A stretch of DNA of 64,000 nt from Sthenelais limicola (lineage: Eukaryota; Annelida; Polychaeta; Phyllodocida; Sigalionidae): assembly GCA_942159475.1 (NCBI GenBank), contig OW804094.1, positions 22,667,323 through 22,731,322 of the forward strand, in the 5' to 3' direction. Position 1 is the first letter of the stretch; each line of letters begins with the position of its first letter. A model generated the notes under the pieces. It was not told where the DNA came from. It saw only the letters and a program-made list of their open reading frames with translations, and did not search any database. This document shows positions 1-11,659 of this stretch, one piece after another. A program made the translations under genes and the position numbers.

Positions 1-345
1 CCCCCCCCCCCCCCCCCCCCCCCCGTCAGATGAAGGGTGGACACTTGGACCAAAATTGTTATTTAGACCCTAAGCTTTCATTTGATACCAAAACCAACAC
101 TTTTAGACAAATCTGAAGTGACTGTCACTCCATGCACCTTATTTATATATATGGTCATATTCTGCATTTGGTCAGCCATCTTGAAAAATGGCCGAATGAA
201 GGTGTTCCAGTGGGTTTTTTTCTTGTTGCAAGGGAAAATATTGAAAGGCATACCCTTGTCTACATGTGTACCAAATTTGGCACTTTTATCCACAAAATAA
301 CGGTTTCATGTTTTTTTGACCTTAAGGCACCTGACTATAAATAAT
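1..345 (+). mobile_element. Partial relative of the 4.2-kb element
   Basis: After a 24-bp C run, GGACACTTGGACC and ACCCTAAGCTTTCATTTG match the arm at 20260-20310. The match fades after GAAGTGACTGTCACTCC at about 150. The rest, with ATGGCCG and GTACCAAATTTGGC words, resembles the same element style but is not alignable by eye. Confidence 0.5.
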
Positions 346-1032
346 TATTCAAAATATGAGGCCCTGGCCCATGGACTAATGCTAGCTGTAGCTTAAATTC
401 CCTAGAGATTGCAAGCCAATCAGAACCTCCCTAACAAATGACATCATCATGAAGAGTTTTGTTAATTGTCATGTGACACAGACACATGACCCCTATCATC
501 ACTAGTAGAGAGGCCGCCAGGCGGCATGTCCATTGATCTGTCAACCAATCAGAGCAGGCCATTTGGTGGCTATGGGGCAGCTAGCAGATCGAGGCTCCCT
601 CTGGTGTGCGCGACGGTCATTAATCCATGTCAGAACAAGGCTGGTTGTTAATGTGTGCTTAGTTGACGGCAGGTAGTGCTAAAATTAGCTTAAATTTAAG
701 TGGTCTAGTGAAACAGCCCTCTGGTTTCACTCTTTTTTTGTTTTTTAAAGATTTTATTTATGAATCAGATCCCCATTAGGAGTTTTTTTCGTCTGCCCCA
801 AACATTTGATATATACAGAGGGAGGAGATCATTCCAATTCAGCTGTACATGAGGTCTATTGAGACGAGATAGGTTTTCATATGTAACTTCATGTTATTAT
901 ATACATAGTGATATGCGTCAACTAGCTAGTAGAGGTTGATTTACATCACTCACTTGCCACTCAGACTGCTATAGCCGAGTGTTGTCGGTGACTTAGGAAT
1001 GTAAGTGAGAGTATAAGAGATAAGGAATATAC
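346..1032. other. No recognised feature
   Basis: Unique-looking AT-rich sequence. Nothing supported on either strand. Confidence 0.5.
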
Positions 1033-1271
1033 GGGTCAGATTTTCAGAAAAAGTACAATTGGCAGCTATACGGTACACATTTAGTAAATTCTCCTAAATT
1101 AGGCTCAAAATGAAGAATACCAGGTATATCTGAGTATATTTGGTATCGCATTGATTTAAAGTATCAGTTCTGTTATGTTAAACTGTATTTCGAATCTCAT
1201 TCTTGTCTTAAATGTGGGTAATTTGGGAGGATTGGTGAAGGCGAATCGTACATTTTCTGAAAATCTTACCC
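1033..1271 (+). mobile_element. MITE-A copy
   Basis: Full length, between GGGTCAGATTTTCAG and its inverted copy. It belongs to the subfamily with the AAAGTATCAGTTCTG core. Confidence 0.85.
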
Positions 1272-1429
1272 ATATATAAATATCTCTATTTGCCAGATCA
1301 ATCACTTGCCACTTCACCATTTTAAAGATCATACTCATTGCTATTATATATGAAATTCATATGATTCCCACTCTTTGAACCAAGTGTTTAAGTCAGTCAC
1401 TCGGATTTAAACGAGAAGTATTGTACACT

Positions 1430-1835
1430 GTGATGTGTTTCAGGAAAATGAGCCACAAGTCGCAAAATTGATATTTTTCAAAGTGATTTATTCACAAGAT
1501 CTCTTTATTAAAACGTTCTAATTCTGATAGAGTTTAGCACTTGTAGTCATATAAATCTATGTACCCAATTTTAGGACATTGTATTAAATATATTCTTGCG
1601 TTTTGAAGGACTTCGTGTGGAGTATTTCTAATTACTTTACTGGACATTATACCCACCAAGAAACATTGCAAACTTTTCTTTTCAAAGAAATATCAAACTA
1701 AAAATATAGAAATACATATTAGGTTTCCTAGTGTTTACTATCATTGGAATCAGCCTGATCTCCTCTTTTCAAATATGGTGATATCTCAAAATCCATAAAT
1801 TGCGATTTATGACTCAATTTCCGAAAACGGATCAC
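1430..1835 (+). mobile_element. MITE-B copy
   Basis: Ends GTGATGTGTTTCAGG and CCGTTTTCGG-type inverse; full length, about 400 bp, noncoding. The inner ends also pair (TCAAATATGGTGATATCTC against the other arm). Confidence 0.85.
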
Positions 1836-2670
1836 ATTTATAACTATCTGCTAGAATATGGCTAGAAGCAACGGGAAGTTAATCAATATCATTCAATTGA
1901 TATCTAAATGAAATGAAGACAAGAGATATAAATTTGTAATACCCAACTTTAATGTTCGTGCTAATGATTAAATTCATCATAAATATCGACTGCCTTTTAA
2001 CAAATAGAGCATACATACATACATGTAATCATCATAAAATGGCCATCAATCAGAGTCTATACATTTTTCGATAATAATAATTACATTTCATGGCTCTATT
2101 AAATCAAAAGAACAATAGCCAAGGTAAGTTTCAAACCATAGAAGATAAAATGAGTAGATATGAACCTTTAAGGCAAATGCACTTCTAACAACGAAAGCTG
2201 CCTTGCAAATATGATAAAATCTGGCTACTTTTGTACAAAACCTAGTTTTCCTATTTTGGTGCTTTCTGTCTCTCTTTTTCTGAAAATAGGGATTATCGTT
2301 AATATGATATAGTGACTATATAGATTAAGTATACGCCTTTATATATATAGGGGATCTAATCAAGTATACTTCTTTCTCCATAATCAAAGAGAAAATGTTA
2401 ATAACTTAACATTGTGCGTCCCTCGTCATCATCGTCATGAATCTCAGTTGGAATAAACAATGCAATGGTATATCTCAAATACATAGAATAACAATATATT
2501 AGGTATTATATATATATACAAAACGATCATATTATATAAAGACATGTATATATGTTAAATAACTAGTATAATATAGACCAAGGTCACTGTCCATACGTTC
2601 AATTCTTTTCTATCTTTTTGTTTGTTGGTGATTCCCATAAAATCTTCCACAATGAATTGAACGAGGTCTT
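1836..2670. other. No gene seen; AT-rich intergenic or intronic sequence
   Basis: Contains short ATATAT runs and nothing that reads as an exon. Confidence 0.5.
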
Positions 2671-2909
2671 AAGGCCCTAGTCCACCAAGCCGATTTTCAT
2701 GCGATTTTGTGACGCAGAGGACCCTTTTTCACTAAGTTCCGTGAGAATCGCTTGAGAATCGGCTTAGTGGGCCAACCCTTTATATATATACAAATGCAAC
2801 GTGTGGTATTTTATTATACACTCTTTAAACGGAAAGGTCCACAAAGGACCTTCAGATGCCCCTTTATCGTAAATAGCCTAATAGCCTAAATAGGAGGACT
2901 AGGGCCATT
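2667..2909 (+). mobile_element. TTAA-flanked short inverted-repeat element
   Basis: TTAAGGCCCTAGTCC on the left and GGACTAGGGCCATTAA on the right. The TTAA duplication suggests mobilisation by a piggyBac- or Kolobok-type transposase. Noncoding. Confidence 0.65.
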
Positions 2910-3324
2910 AAAGAACTGTGGGGAAGCCCCTAGACAAGGTTTCTGGGGGGAAGTTGCAATGCATTTAAGAGCATTCTCTTGCAAGTTGAAAACACGATGA
3001 AATTATAAATCAGTACACTTGAGATTTAGGAAAAACAATTCAAAATCCGTCGGTTCAGTGTGTCAGGTCTTTTACTGAGTGGAAACAAAGCTCGACACTG
3101 TATAATTCCATTGTTTTTCCTACATCCGTCGTTCAGTCGGCTTGGTGTACGTGTTTCTTGCTTAATCCGATAGATTGACCTTCCAACATGAATCGCCACA
3201 ATTTCGAATCCAACAGAAGTCATCAAAAAACCTGTATTCTCAGCCATTACACCCAAGAAAGATCTTAACGAATTGACTCATTGTTTGATCTATGACACTA
3301 AAATGATCAACCATGTTTTTTTAT
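2910..3324. other. No feature supported
   Basis: A 76-codon minus frame at 3256-3026 was inspected; no splice sites or family match were seen. Confidence 0.4.
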
Positions 3325-3478
3325 ATGTTTATGCAGTAATTTGAAGTCAAATCAGGCAATAGAAAACGTACCGGTGAGCGATAATAAGGGAAGCCTCCTT
3401 CTCAAATGATTTTGGCGGTCACCGTAATATAAAGGTGATGTATTTTGAAGCCCTACAGCAGCAGAAACTGAATGATAC
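3325..3478 (+). repeat. Repeat E fragment
   Basis: Contains CCGGTGAGCGATAATAAG and AGCCCTACAGCA words of repeat E (full form at 11660 and 60015). Confidence 0.5.
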
Positions 3479-3717
3479 GGGTCAGATTTGCAGAAAATGT
3501 ACAATTGGCAGCTGTCCACATGTAGTAAATACTGCTAAAACAGGCTGCAATTTTGTCTGTCAATACTAGGTAAATTCGAGTAAATTCAGCATTGCATTGA
3601 TTCTAGCAATCTGTTGGGTTGGGTTGAGCTGCATTTTAAATTTTATTTTCGACTGAAATGTGAGTTATTTGAGAGAATTGGTGAAGTTGAATTGTACATT
3701 TTCTGGCGACTTCACCC
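3479..3717 (+). mobile_element. MITE-A copy
   Basis: Full length; right tip altered to TGGCGACTTCACCC. Confidence 0.82.
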
Positions 3718-3769
3718 ATATATCCTCCAAAGCTTTGGTGTAATAACTTTCAGGTGCGTACGAATAGAA

Positions 3770-3850
3770 CAGAACAGAACAGAACAAAAAGAAGAGAAGC
3801 TTTAGTTTTTGAGCGTTGTCAACTGAGAATACAGCTTTAATAGGATTCAG
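3770..3850 (+). repeat. Repeat E 3' fragment with GAACA microsatellite
   Basis: GAACAGAACAGAACAGAAC followed by the repeat E end CAACTGAGAATACAGCTTTAA. Confidence 0.45.
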
Positions 3851-4039
3851 CACTCAGCCCCAGTCACTGGCACGAACAATCGCGTGTTAAAAGTTCATTA
3901 TGAAGCTCATTGTCACAGTGGGCCTAATTGTGACAAAATGTTTTGGAGTGGCACACCCTTATTGTAGTGTGGGTAACAGGGAAAACATCCCCCAGGAGTG
4001 AGGAGACCTCAGTCAGTCTCATACAGGCAAATGACACAA

Positions 4040-4272
4040 GGGTCAGATCTTCAGAAAATGTACAATTCACCCTCACCATCTTTCTCAAAAAACCCAAATT
4101 TCTGACGAAGATAAAGTTCAAAACAAAGTTCAACCTAGCCAACAGATTGCTAGAATCAATGCAATGCCAACTATTGTCGAATTTACCTAGTATTGACCAA
4201 ATTGCAGCCTATTTTGTGGAATTTACTAAATGTGTACAGCTGCCAATTGTACATTTTCTGAAAATCGGATCC
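4040..4272 (-). mobile_element. MITE-A copy, 4-bp duplication ACAA
   Basis: Flanked by ACAA on both sides; full length, inverted relative to the copy at 1033. Confidence 0.85.
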
Positions 4273-4571
4273 ACAAGTAGGTTGCTGTTCCATTTATTCC
4301 AGGATCAATTAATTTCCATAATTTATTATCAATTTGTAGATTAGGCGTTGGAGGATATGATTAACAGAGTCAAAACAAAATTAAAAGCTTTTTTTTCAAG
4401 ATACATGAAGAACCAATTCACTCTTAGTAAGGAACCAAACAGAAAAGGCTAATGCCTTTTCCAGACTTTGGTTCATATTATGATAATCCCAGTGGGTACA
4501 CTTTCAAAAACCATGCTATGAAAGCAGATTCAGAGATAATTCTATTTGCAATAATAGATATTTGCCTCAGA

Positions 4572-4804
4572 ATCAGATTTTCAGAAAATGTACAAGTCAA
4601 CTTCACCAATCTTTTCAAATAGCCCACATTTCAGAGGTAAATAAAGTTCAAAATACAGTTTAACCTAACCAACCAGATTGCTAGAATCAATCCAATGCCG
4701 AATATACTCGAATTTACCTAGTATTGACCAAATTGCAGCCAAATTTTGCAGAATTTACTAAATGTGTACAGCTGCCGATTGTACATTTTCGGAAAATTTG
4801 ACCC
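4572..4804 (-). mobile_element. MITE-A copy
   Basis: Full length; left tip eroded to AATCAGATTTTCAG. Confidence 0.82.
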
Positions 4805-5484
4805 AAAAGTATCAGAAAGTCACGAGATGTACACCTAGCAGCCCTAAACCACTTTCCAAAATTTCCAAATTTAGATGTTAAAGATGCATTCGCTACAAAA
4901 TCGACCAAAATATTTTTCCAATTCTTCTATTACACAATGATAAACAGTAATACGTAGTATGTTAAGTTATACACAGCAATGGAAAATGTTGACAATTTTG
5001 AGGTCCTGATGCCAAATATTTTCTGATTAAGAGAAAAGGTAGGGGCAAATGGTAGAAAGCTTTATTTTTGTTTGAAGTCAGCTGAGGCTGTAGCTTTAAT
5101 CCTTCACTAACTGTGCAGTGAAAGTGTCACTCATCCCCGTTAGGACATAAACCAAATGTGCCAACGTCTTTATAAGCTTCACAAACATTTTTTTCTCATT
5201 TGCTTTGTATTGCGCCACCCCTGGAAACTACAGTTTATCAATGTTATCAATTTTACTACCTGGGGCATGTGAAAAACCCTAGTTTGGGATTTGAACTTCC
5301 AGAATAAATAAAGTTTTAAAAAAAAATGTCTACCCGTGACACACGGGGGGCTTCTAGTGGAATAATAATATTGTGAGGATAGACAGAATGAAGAAGATAT
5401 AAATGTGTATATACAAGATGAGGCATAACCTTAACATTCTATGTGCCTTCTCTTGATGGTGGCAGGGAAAACTACCAACCAGGT
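4805..5484. other. Repeat E 3' traces and an AATAAA/poly(A) end
   Basis: 5045-5102 resembles the repeat E tail. AATAAATAAAG followed by an A-run at 5303-5325 looks like a retroelement 3' end. No gene. Confidence 0.35.
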
Positions 5485-5700
5485 GGGTCAGATCTTCAGA
5501 AAATGCACAATCGGCAGATCTATACATTTGGCAATTTCTGCTGAATTAGACTGACAAATTGTCAATACAGTTTATCTGGGTATATATTTGGTATTGCCTT
5601 GATTCAAAACATCTGTATGGTTATGTTGAACTGAATTTCTAACCTTATTCTTGTTTTAAAGTAAGATTATTTGAGAATATTTGTGGAGGTGGAGGTGGAC
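5485..5700 (+). mobile_element. MITE-A copy, right end degenerate
   Basis: Starts GGGTCAGATCTTCAG; the last 35 bp are replaced by a GGAGGT/ATAT tract. Confidence 0.75.
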
Positions 5701-5806
5701 ACATATATATATATACATGTGTAATGACCCTGATGTAAAGTAACGACTCTTCCCAAGTTGGAATCGAACCCCAAACCTCTTGATTGTTTGTTTGCTGTTC
5801 GTACAC

Positions 5807-6041
5807 GGGTCAAATTGTCAGAAAATGTACAATTCACCTTCACCAATCTTTTCAAATAACCCGAATTTCAGACGAAAATAAAGTTCAAAACACAGTTATA
5901 TCTAACCAAACAGATTGCTAGAATCAATGCAATGCCAAATATAATTGAATTTACCTAGTATTGACCACATTGCAGCCTACTTTAGCCAAATTTACTGAAT
6001 GTTTTCAAATGCCAATTGTACATTTTGTGAAAATCTGACCC
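5807..6041 (-). mobile_element. MITE-A copy
   Basis: Full length, flanks ACAC and ACAT. Confidence 0.83.
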
Positions 6042-6463
6042 ACATAGTGATTGCGTCGCTCAACCTCATCCCAAATCTAGCACTGGTCACCCATGCATAT
6101 TGCCATGAAGCTATTCGTTGAAACATTTTTTTCTAAATGACACCACCAATTGTAATTCTAGCTGTACATGACGCAATAAATGGCCCTCATTATTTTACCA
6201 CACCTCAGTTCATAACTTTTGCTTTACTCAAACTGCATGGCTGATACAAGTGTCCCTTTAGCTGGGCGCAATGGTGTTTTCCTCTGTTGTACTTTTTATT
6301 CACTGCCTTGTGCAGTCCAGGGGCTATAAAACCATGGGCAGAGACTAAACAGATTAATAACCTCTATTTCGGGCCAATTCGGTGCACTGTTCGAGCATTA
6401 TAAGTCTACACCGAACAGTGCACCAGCAGTCCCTCAATGTCGGTTATTAATCCCTTAGTATAT
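6042..6463. other. No feature supported
   Basis: Contains a short inverted pair GTGCACTGTTCG / CGAACAGTGCAC at about 6380-6424, recurring near 29404; otherwise nothing. Confidence 0.4.
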
Positions 6464-6674
6464 GGGTCAGATTTTCAGAAAATGTACAATTCAACTTCGC
6501 CAATCTTCTCAAATAACCCAGATTTCAGACGAAAACAAATTCAACCTAGCCAGACAGATTGCTAGAATCAATGCAATGCCAAATATTCTCGAATTTACCT
6601 AGTATTGACCAAATTGCAGCCTATTTTGTAGAATTTACTAAATGTGTATTGTGCATTTTCTGGAAATCTGACCC
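6464..6674 (-). mobile_element. MITE-A copy with internal deletion
   Basis: About 25 bp shorter than full length; flanks ATAT and ATAT. Confidence 0.83.
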
Positions 6675-7313
6675 ATATGTCAAGATATATATATTTAGGT
6701 TGATCTTACCACTACATATTAATCAATCTATAGTACGTCTCATCATTAGTAAAATGATATGCAATTGAATGTCAATAGTAATTTATGCTCTGTATATGTC
6801 ATTGTACATATAGTGCATAATCCCTGTTGTCAAGACTTATTTAATTCTTCCAATCTCCACTAGGTGGTTACCTGGGAGATATAGGAAGATCGTATCATAC
6901 ACTAACACCACCTATGTACGAACAAGACACCTAAAGACAATAACCATTCAAACAATGACCATCCAAACGTATCATAGCAAAAGGTCAATTATCATTAGTA
7001 TCATAATTAATAATCCCACAGGAAAAACACATAGATCTAATCATTTACCATTTATATATACCAATATTTACAGAATTTTAAAAAAAAGAAACGGTCCACC
7101 ATTACATACCGATGCTGCAGTAACGATTGTTCTCCCTTGGTATCATTATTATTATTACTATAACTATTACCCTATTCTTCACAACCTTTATGCAAAAGCT
7201 GAAATTGAATCAGAATATCCTGCATGTACTGTTGTTGATATATATCATGTATTGATAATTTCTATACAGATATTCATACACTAGCATGTCAAAAATGGTG
7301 GTAACAATATTGA
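6675..7313. other. Probable 3' UTR or downstream region of the cyclase gene
   Basis: Lies downstream of the cyclase stop on the minus strand. A variant signal ATTAAA is at 6845-6840 on that strand; no AATAAA was seen. Plus-strand frames here are AT-rich and unconvincing. Confidence 0.3.
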
Positions 7314-7479
7314 CTATAGGTGGGTTGGTGGTGAGAGTAGGAGGACTAGTGTTAAACAAAGAGTAGCTAGATGGGTAAGGTGTGTATGTTGGGAGGCGCT
7401 CCGTCTTGGAGCCGAGCTACTCGAGCCTTGACACTCAGGGTTGTCGCTGCTGTCAACACATTGTAAATATCGGACAGCT
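7314..7479 (-). CDS. ADP-ribosyl cyclase, last exon with GPI-type C-terminus
   Basis: The acceptor is TTTCTATTTCAG, and the frame runs to TAG at 7316-7314. It encodes AVRYLQCVDSSDNPEC, aligning with CD38 FLQCVKNPEDSSC, the last disulphide pair. It then has a Ser-rich stretch (GSSSSAPRRSAS) and a short hydrophobic end, LATLCLTLVLLL, before SPPTHL and the stop. A small-residue linker plus a C-terminal hydrophobic tail with no cytoplasmic domain is the layout of a GPI-anchor signal, as in BST1/CD157, so an ectoenzyme on the outer cell surface is inferred. No clear AATAAA is visible soon after the stop on this strand. Confidence 0.87.
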
Positions 7480-7582
7480 CTGAAATAGAAACAAGAAGAA
7501 TATTATTGTAAATACATTGTATAGAAATATTTGCCGTGATATGTCCAGGCTGAGATTTTCTACTTTGGAATTTCCCACCTAG

Positions 7583-8372
7583 AAACTAACCCTGAAATGT
7601 ACCACCCAGAAAACGTACACCTTGAAATGTACCACCCAGATGAACTCCCACCTTGAAATATACCACCTAGATAAACTCCCACCTTGAAATATACCACCCA
7701 GATAAACTCCCACCTTGAAATGTACCACCCAGAAAACTTCCACCTTAAAATGTACCACCCAGATAAACTCCCACCTTGAAACCTACCACCCAGATAAACT
7801 CCCACCTTCAACCATACCACCCAGAAAACTTCCACCTTAAAATGTACCACCCAGATAAACTCCCACCTTGAAACCTACCACCCAGATAAACTCCCACCTT
7901 CAACCATACCACCCAGAGAACTTTCACCTTGAAATATACCACCCAGAAAACTCCCACTTTGAAACATACCACCCAGAGAAATCTCACCTTGAAATATACC
8001 ACCCAGATAACTTGCACCTTGAAATCTACCACCCAGAAAACTCCCACTTTGAAACATACAACCAAGAGAAACCTTACCTTGAAATATATCACCCAGAAAA
8101 CTCCCACTTTGTAATATACCACCCAGAAAACTCCCACTTTGTAATATACCACCCAGAAAACTCACATATTGAAATATACCACCCAGAAAACTCCCACTTT
8201 GTAATATACCACCCAGAAAACTCCCATATTGAAATATACCACCCAGAAAACTCACTTTGAAAACTACCACCCAGATAAAACTTCCACCTTGAAATATACC
8301 ACCCAAAGAAACCTTACCCTGAAATCTACCACCCAGAAAACTCCCACTTTGAAATATACCACCAAGGAAAGT
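7583..8372 (+). repeat. Minisatellite, 30-31-bp unit, about 26 copies
   Basis: Units of the type CCACCCAGAAAACTCCCAC plus TTTGAAATATA. It lies in the last intron of the cyclase gene, 100 bp from the final acceptor. Long frames on both strands are artefacts of the near-multiple-of-three unit. Confidence 0.95.
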
Positions 8373-8586
8373 TAACGGCCAGAATATCAACTGTCTATCG
8401 TATGTACAACAAAGGAAGAGATTATAAATATTTCTAATTATCATATTTTAGGTTTAAACTATTCACGAAATAAGGAGTTTTACTCTCGCAGAATAAAAAC
8501 ATGTATTCTGAGGGTAGTTCCCTGTCATAGCAAAACAAGAACCTCCATTGTTTATAGTGATTCGGGAATGAATTATTTCTACTTAC

Positions 8587-8673
8587 GGAGGATCATCCGT
8601 GCACTTATATTGAAGGCCTTTGGCAAGAACCCTTTTTTCTAACTCAATCAGACTGCCTGTTCCACAAGATTCT
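8587..8673 (-). CDS. ADP-ribosyl cyclase, sixth recognised exon
   Basis: The 87-nt exon has acceptor CTCTTTCAG and donor TCC|GTAAGT. It encodes ESCGTGSLIELEKRVLAKGL followed by QYKCTDDP, aligning with the CD38 segment containing LCxxPTIxELESIISKRNIQFSC. Two conserved cysteines are present. The 919-bp intron upstream consists mostly of one MITE-B and one MITE-A copy. Phase 2 exit is completed by A of the last exon to give Pro. Confidence 0.88.
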
Positions 8674-8698
8674 CTGAAAGAGTTATGTAACATAATTT

Positions 8699-9090
8699 TT
8701 ATGTGTTTCAGGAAAATGAGTCATAAGTCGCAAAAAGGATATTTTTCAAAGTGATTTATTTATAAGATATCTTTGTTGGAATATTCTAATTTTTGGGGTA
8801 CTTCATGCTGCTAGTAACAATAATACGTGTATACAATTTCAAGGCAATGTATTAAATATGTCTGTGCATTTCTAAGGTCATTTTATGGAGTATATTTAGG
8901 TACTTTATAAGTAATTATCGACCCAACAATATTAATAACTTTTTTTTTCAAAAATAAAGATATCAAATTTAAAATATAGAAACACTACTTAGATGTCCTA
9001 TTGTTTACTACCATTAGAATCGGCTTGATCTCATCTTTTCAAATATGATAATATCTGAAAATCGATATTTTGCGTTTCCATGTATAACGC
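8699..9090 (+). mobile_element. MITE-B copy, right tip lost
   Basis: Left end ATGTGTTTCAGG intact, right end breaks after ATATTTTGCG. It begins 25 bp upstream of a cyclase splice acceptor. Confidence 0.8.
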
Positions 9091-9328
9091 GAGAAAAAGA
9101 CCCAGTCTTCGAGACTTGTATAGTATGTGGTATTGTTTAGATTGCTTTAAAAGATTTTAGGCAGATCTATACAACAGGATAATATTAGAATTAACATATA
9201 AACTGACGCATACGGATTTGACACTTTTCGAAGGGTTGGGTCAAATTTCAACATCACCAGTTTTAAAATTGAATCAAATAGAGATCATATTATATTCTGA
9301 AAAAATGGTGGTCGAGGTAAGCCCATGT

Positions 9329-9565
9329 GGGTCAGATTTTCAGAAAATTTACAACCGTCACATCTACATATTGAGTAAATTCTGCTAAATTAAGACTGAA
9401 AAATGGTCAAAACTAGGTATATCTGAGTATATTTTGCTATTGGGTTGATTTAAAGGATGTGTTTGGTTGTGTTAAACTGAATTTTGAACATCATTATTGT
9501 CTTAAATTTGTGTTATTTGAATGGATTGCTGAAGACAAATTATACATTTTCTGAAAATCGGACCC
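9329..9565 (+). mobile_element. MITE-A copy next to a splice donor
   Basis: Full length; ends 21 bp beyond the donor of the exon at 9593-9685. Confidence 0.84.
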
Positions 9566-9592
9566 ATATAGTTGGTGCCTCGTGGTACTTAC

Positions 9593-9685
9593 ATATGTGG
9601 CTTCCCTAAATCATGAATTACATATGTGTGAAGTAAAGACACTTTCGTCGGATCAATATTGGTCAACTCGTACATAGCGAATACA
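9593..9685 (-). CDS. ADP-ribosyl cyclase, fifth recognised exon (catalytic Glu)
   Basis: The 93-nt exon has acceptor GTTCTTTCAG and donor TAT|GTAAGT. It encodes VFAMYELTNIDPTKVSLLHT and then YVIHDLGKPH. The Glu in MYELTNI aligns with the catalytic Glu226 of CD38 (VEVHNL), and KVxxLxxYVIH matches KVQTLEAWVIH. It enters in phase 2 and leaves with AT, completed by A of the next exon. Directly upstream of its acceptor is a 28-29-bp tandem array whose unit is homologous to the acceptor itself. A MITE-A copy ends 21 bp past the donor. Confidence 0.88.
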
Positions 9686-10175
9686 CTGAAAGAACAACAT
9701 TAATTCATCAGTTTCTCAAATAACAAAATTGATTCATAAGTTTCTGAAAGAACAAAACTAATTCATAAGTTTCTGAAAGAACAAAATTAATTCATAAGTT
9801 TCTCAAATAACAAAACTAATTCATAAGTTTCTGAAAGAACAAAATTAATTCATAAGCTTCTGAAAGAACAAAATTAATTCAAAGGTTTCTCAAATAACAA
9901 AACTAATTCATAAGTTTCTGAAAGAACAAAACTAATTCATAAGTTTCTGAAAGAACAAAATTAATTCATAAGTTTCTCAAATAACAAAATTAATTCATAA
10001 GTTTCTGAAAGAACAAAATTAATTCATAAGCTTCTGAAAGAACAAAATTAATTCAAAGGTTTCTCAAATAACAAAATTAATTCATAAGTTTCTCAAATAA
10101 CAAAACTAATTCATAAGTTTCTGAAAGAACAAAATTAATTCATAAGTTTCTGATAGAACAAAATTAATGTATAAG
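9686..10175 (+). repeat. Tandem array of 28-29 bp derived from a splice acceptor
   Basis: About 17 units of GTTTCTGAAAGAACAAAATT plus AATTCATAA, some with CTCAAATAACA instead. On the minus strand each GAAAGAAC-type unit reads as a pyrimidine tract with AG (TTTTGTTCTTTCAG), matching the true acceptor at 9686-9700. Confidence 0.9.
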
Positions 10176-11157
10176 TTTCAAGCCAACGGTTGTTGGTTTG
10201 CTATCACTAGATTTTAAGTAGCGTATTGAATGGACAACTATAAAGGATCATGCGAAATATGTAAGAAAAAAATATAAAATAAAATTCAGACAATGAAATT
10301 GTTCAGCGAAGGTAACATCAGCTTCATTGAAATGTTAGTTGAAATCAGACAAATAATAAAACTAACAATGAGGGGCGCCAGAAATAAAAGTGACAAAATA
10401 AAAAGAAAAGAAAAAAAAGAAGAAAAAAAAGAAATAAAAGTGATGCTGCAAAAGAGATTCGATTTGAAAAATATTTTTATTCAGGACTAAGGACATCACT
10501 GATGCTATTCTCAGAATTGCCTGATGTTACACAAAATTAATACAATACTTTAGAACATACTCTACGAGATGACATTGCAGAAGTTAATAGTTATATACAG
10601 AAATAATCTAAATAATACACCAATTAAAAAGGAGAATGATTAATTAAAAGTTTAAAGAAGAATGGAATTTCTTTCTTGATTTCCCAGGTTAATAACCACT
10701 CTTTCTATAATTTGAAACTCAGGAATAAATAGAATGTTGTGAAGGAAAAAAAAGAGTTTCATTATTTCTCATCCTTTGCACTGAACTTGCACCGTACTTG
10801 TATTTATTTCAATCTCTGTGATGTGACGGTGAAAATAAACCCCCCAAAATATTGATGTGTTGCAATCACCCTTCTCAAGGGTCTAACGAATATGATTGTT
10901 TCGATTAAAAACAAATGTCAGTAACACGAAACTGACTAGCAGTGTCAAATGACTTATTAAATATTAATGTTTATCAAACCTATAAATATTTGTATTGTAC
11001 ATTGAATCTGAAACGAAAGGTTTGTATTGTTTTTGACTTGAGTCTGTGGGAATATCATTGTACCACCAAAACCAGCTCAATAAAACTTCTTTTAAAAAAA
11101 ACTATTTCTCATCGTGCACTGGCAGTTGGCCAACGCTTAATTGCAAGTAAACCATAT
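10176..11157. other. Intron sequence with retroelement 3' end traces
   Basis: TTTTTATTCAGGAC at 10476 and CTCAGAATTGCCTGATG resemble 50990-51055, probably a LINE 3' end on the minus strand. CAATAAAACTTC with an A-run at 11079-11102 is a second one on the plus strand. No exon found. Confidence 0.35.
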
Positions 11158-11313
11158 GTGATGTGTCATGGAGATTGAGTCGTAAGTGACACAAAAAAAC
11201 TATTTTCAGATACCATCATATTTGAAAAGATCAACATTTCTACAAAGAGCTTTGCGAAAAATCATTTGGAAAATATTAATTTTGCGAATTTAGATTTATC
11301 TGTGTCACATCAC
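11158..11313 (-). mobile_element. MITE-B copy with large internal deletion
   Basis: Both ends recognisable (GTGATGTGTCATGG...TGTGTCACATCAC) but only about 156 bp remain. Confidence 0.6.
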
Positions 11314-11473
11314 ATACAATAATTTGTGGCATTCATAGGAAGAACTGGCACGCCAGAATTAAACAACCAATTGTTTTGTAACAAACCGGCAATAAAGAAT
11401 GTTTGAAATGAATTGAATTGCATATAAACCACACTTTAGGTCCAATATGTACAATACTTTATAATATACCAAC

Positions 11474-11550
11474 CTATCATTCTTAAAGGCTCCCGAATTT
11501 CGCGAACCATTCAGCATAAGAAACGCGGTACCCCTGGCTAGACTGGCGAA
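11474..11550 (-). CDS. ADP-ribosyl cyclase, fourth recognised exon (MLNGS motif)
   Basis: The 77-nt exon has acceptor TATATTTCAG and donor ATAG|GTTGGT. It encodes FASLARGTAFLMLNGSRNSG then AFKND, aligning with CD38 FAEAACDVVHVMLNGS. The LNGS block contributes to the nucleotide pocket and an N-glycosylation sequon (NGS) is kept. It enters in phase 0, leaves in phase 2, and the two bases AG join T of the next exon to give Ser. Confidence 0.88.
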
Positions 11551-11659
11551 CTGAAATATAGAGGCACTTGAATTAGGGAATAATGAACATGGCTCAATTA
11601 ATAAGGCTGCATTCGCAGTTATTACGACAAAAAAAATCCTAGCGATTTTACACATATAT

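Noticed and set aside
3943..4344. 133-codon plus-strand frame
   Set aside because: It lies across a MITE-A copy and its flank; similar frames recur in other MITE-A copies.
7560..8444. Long frames of 96-189 codons on both strands with YHPENSH- or GGIFQSGSFL-like repeats
   Set aside because: They are translations of a 30-31-bp minisatellite in an intron, open in several frames at once.
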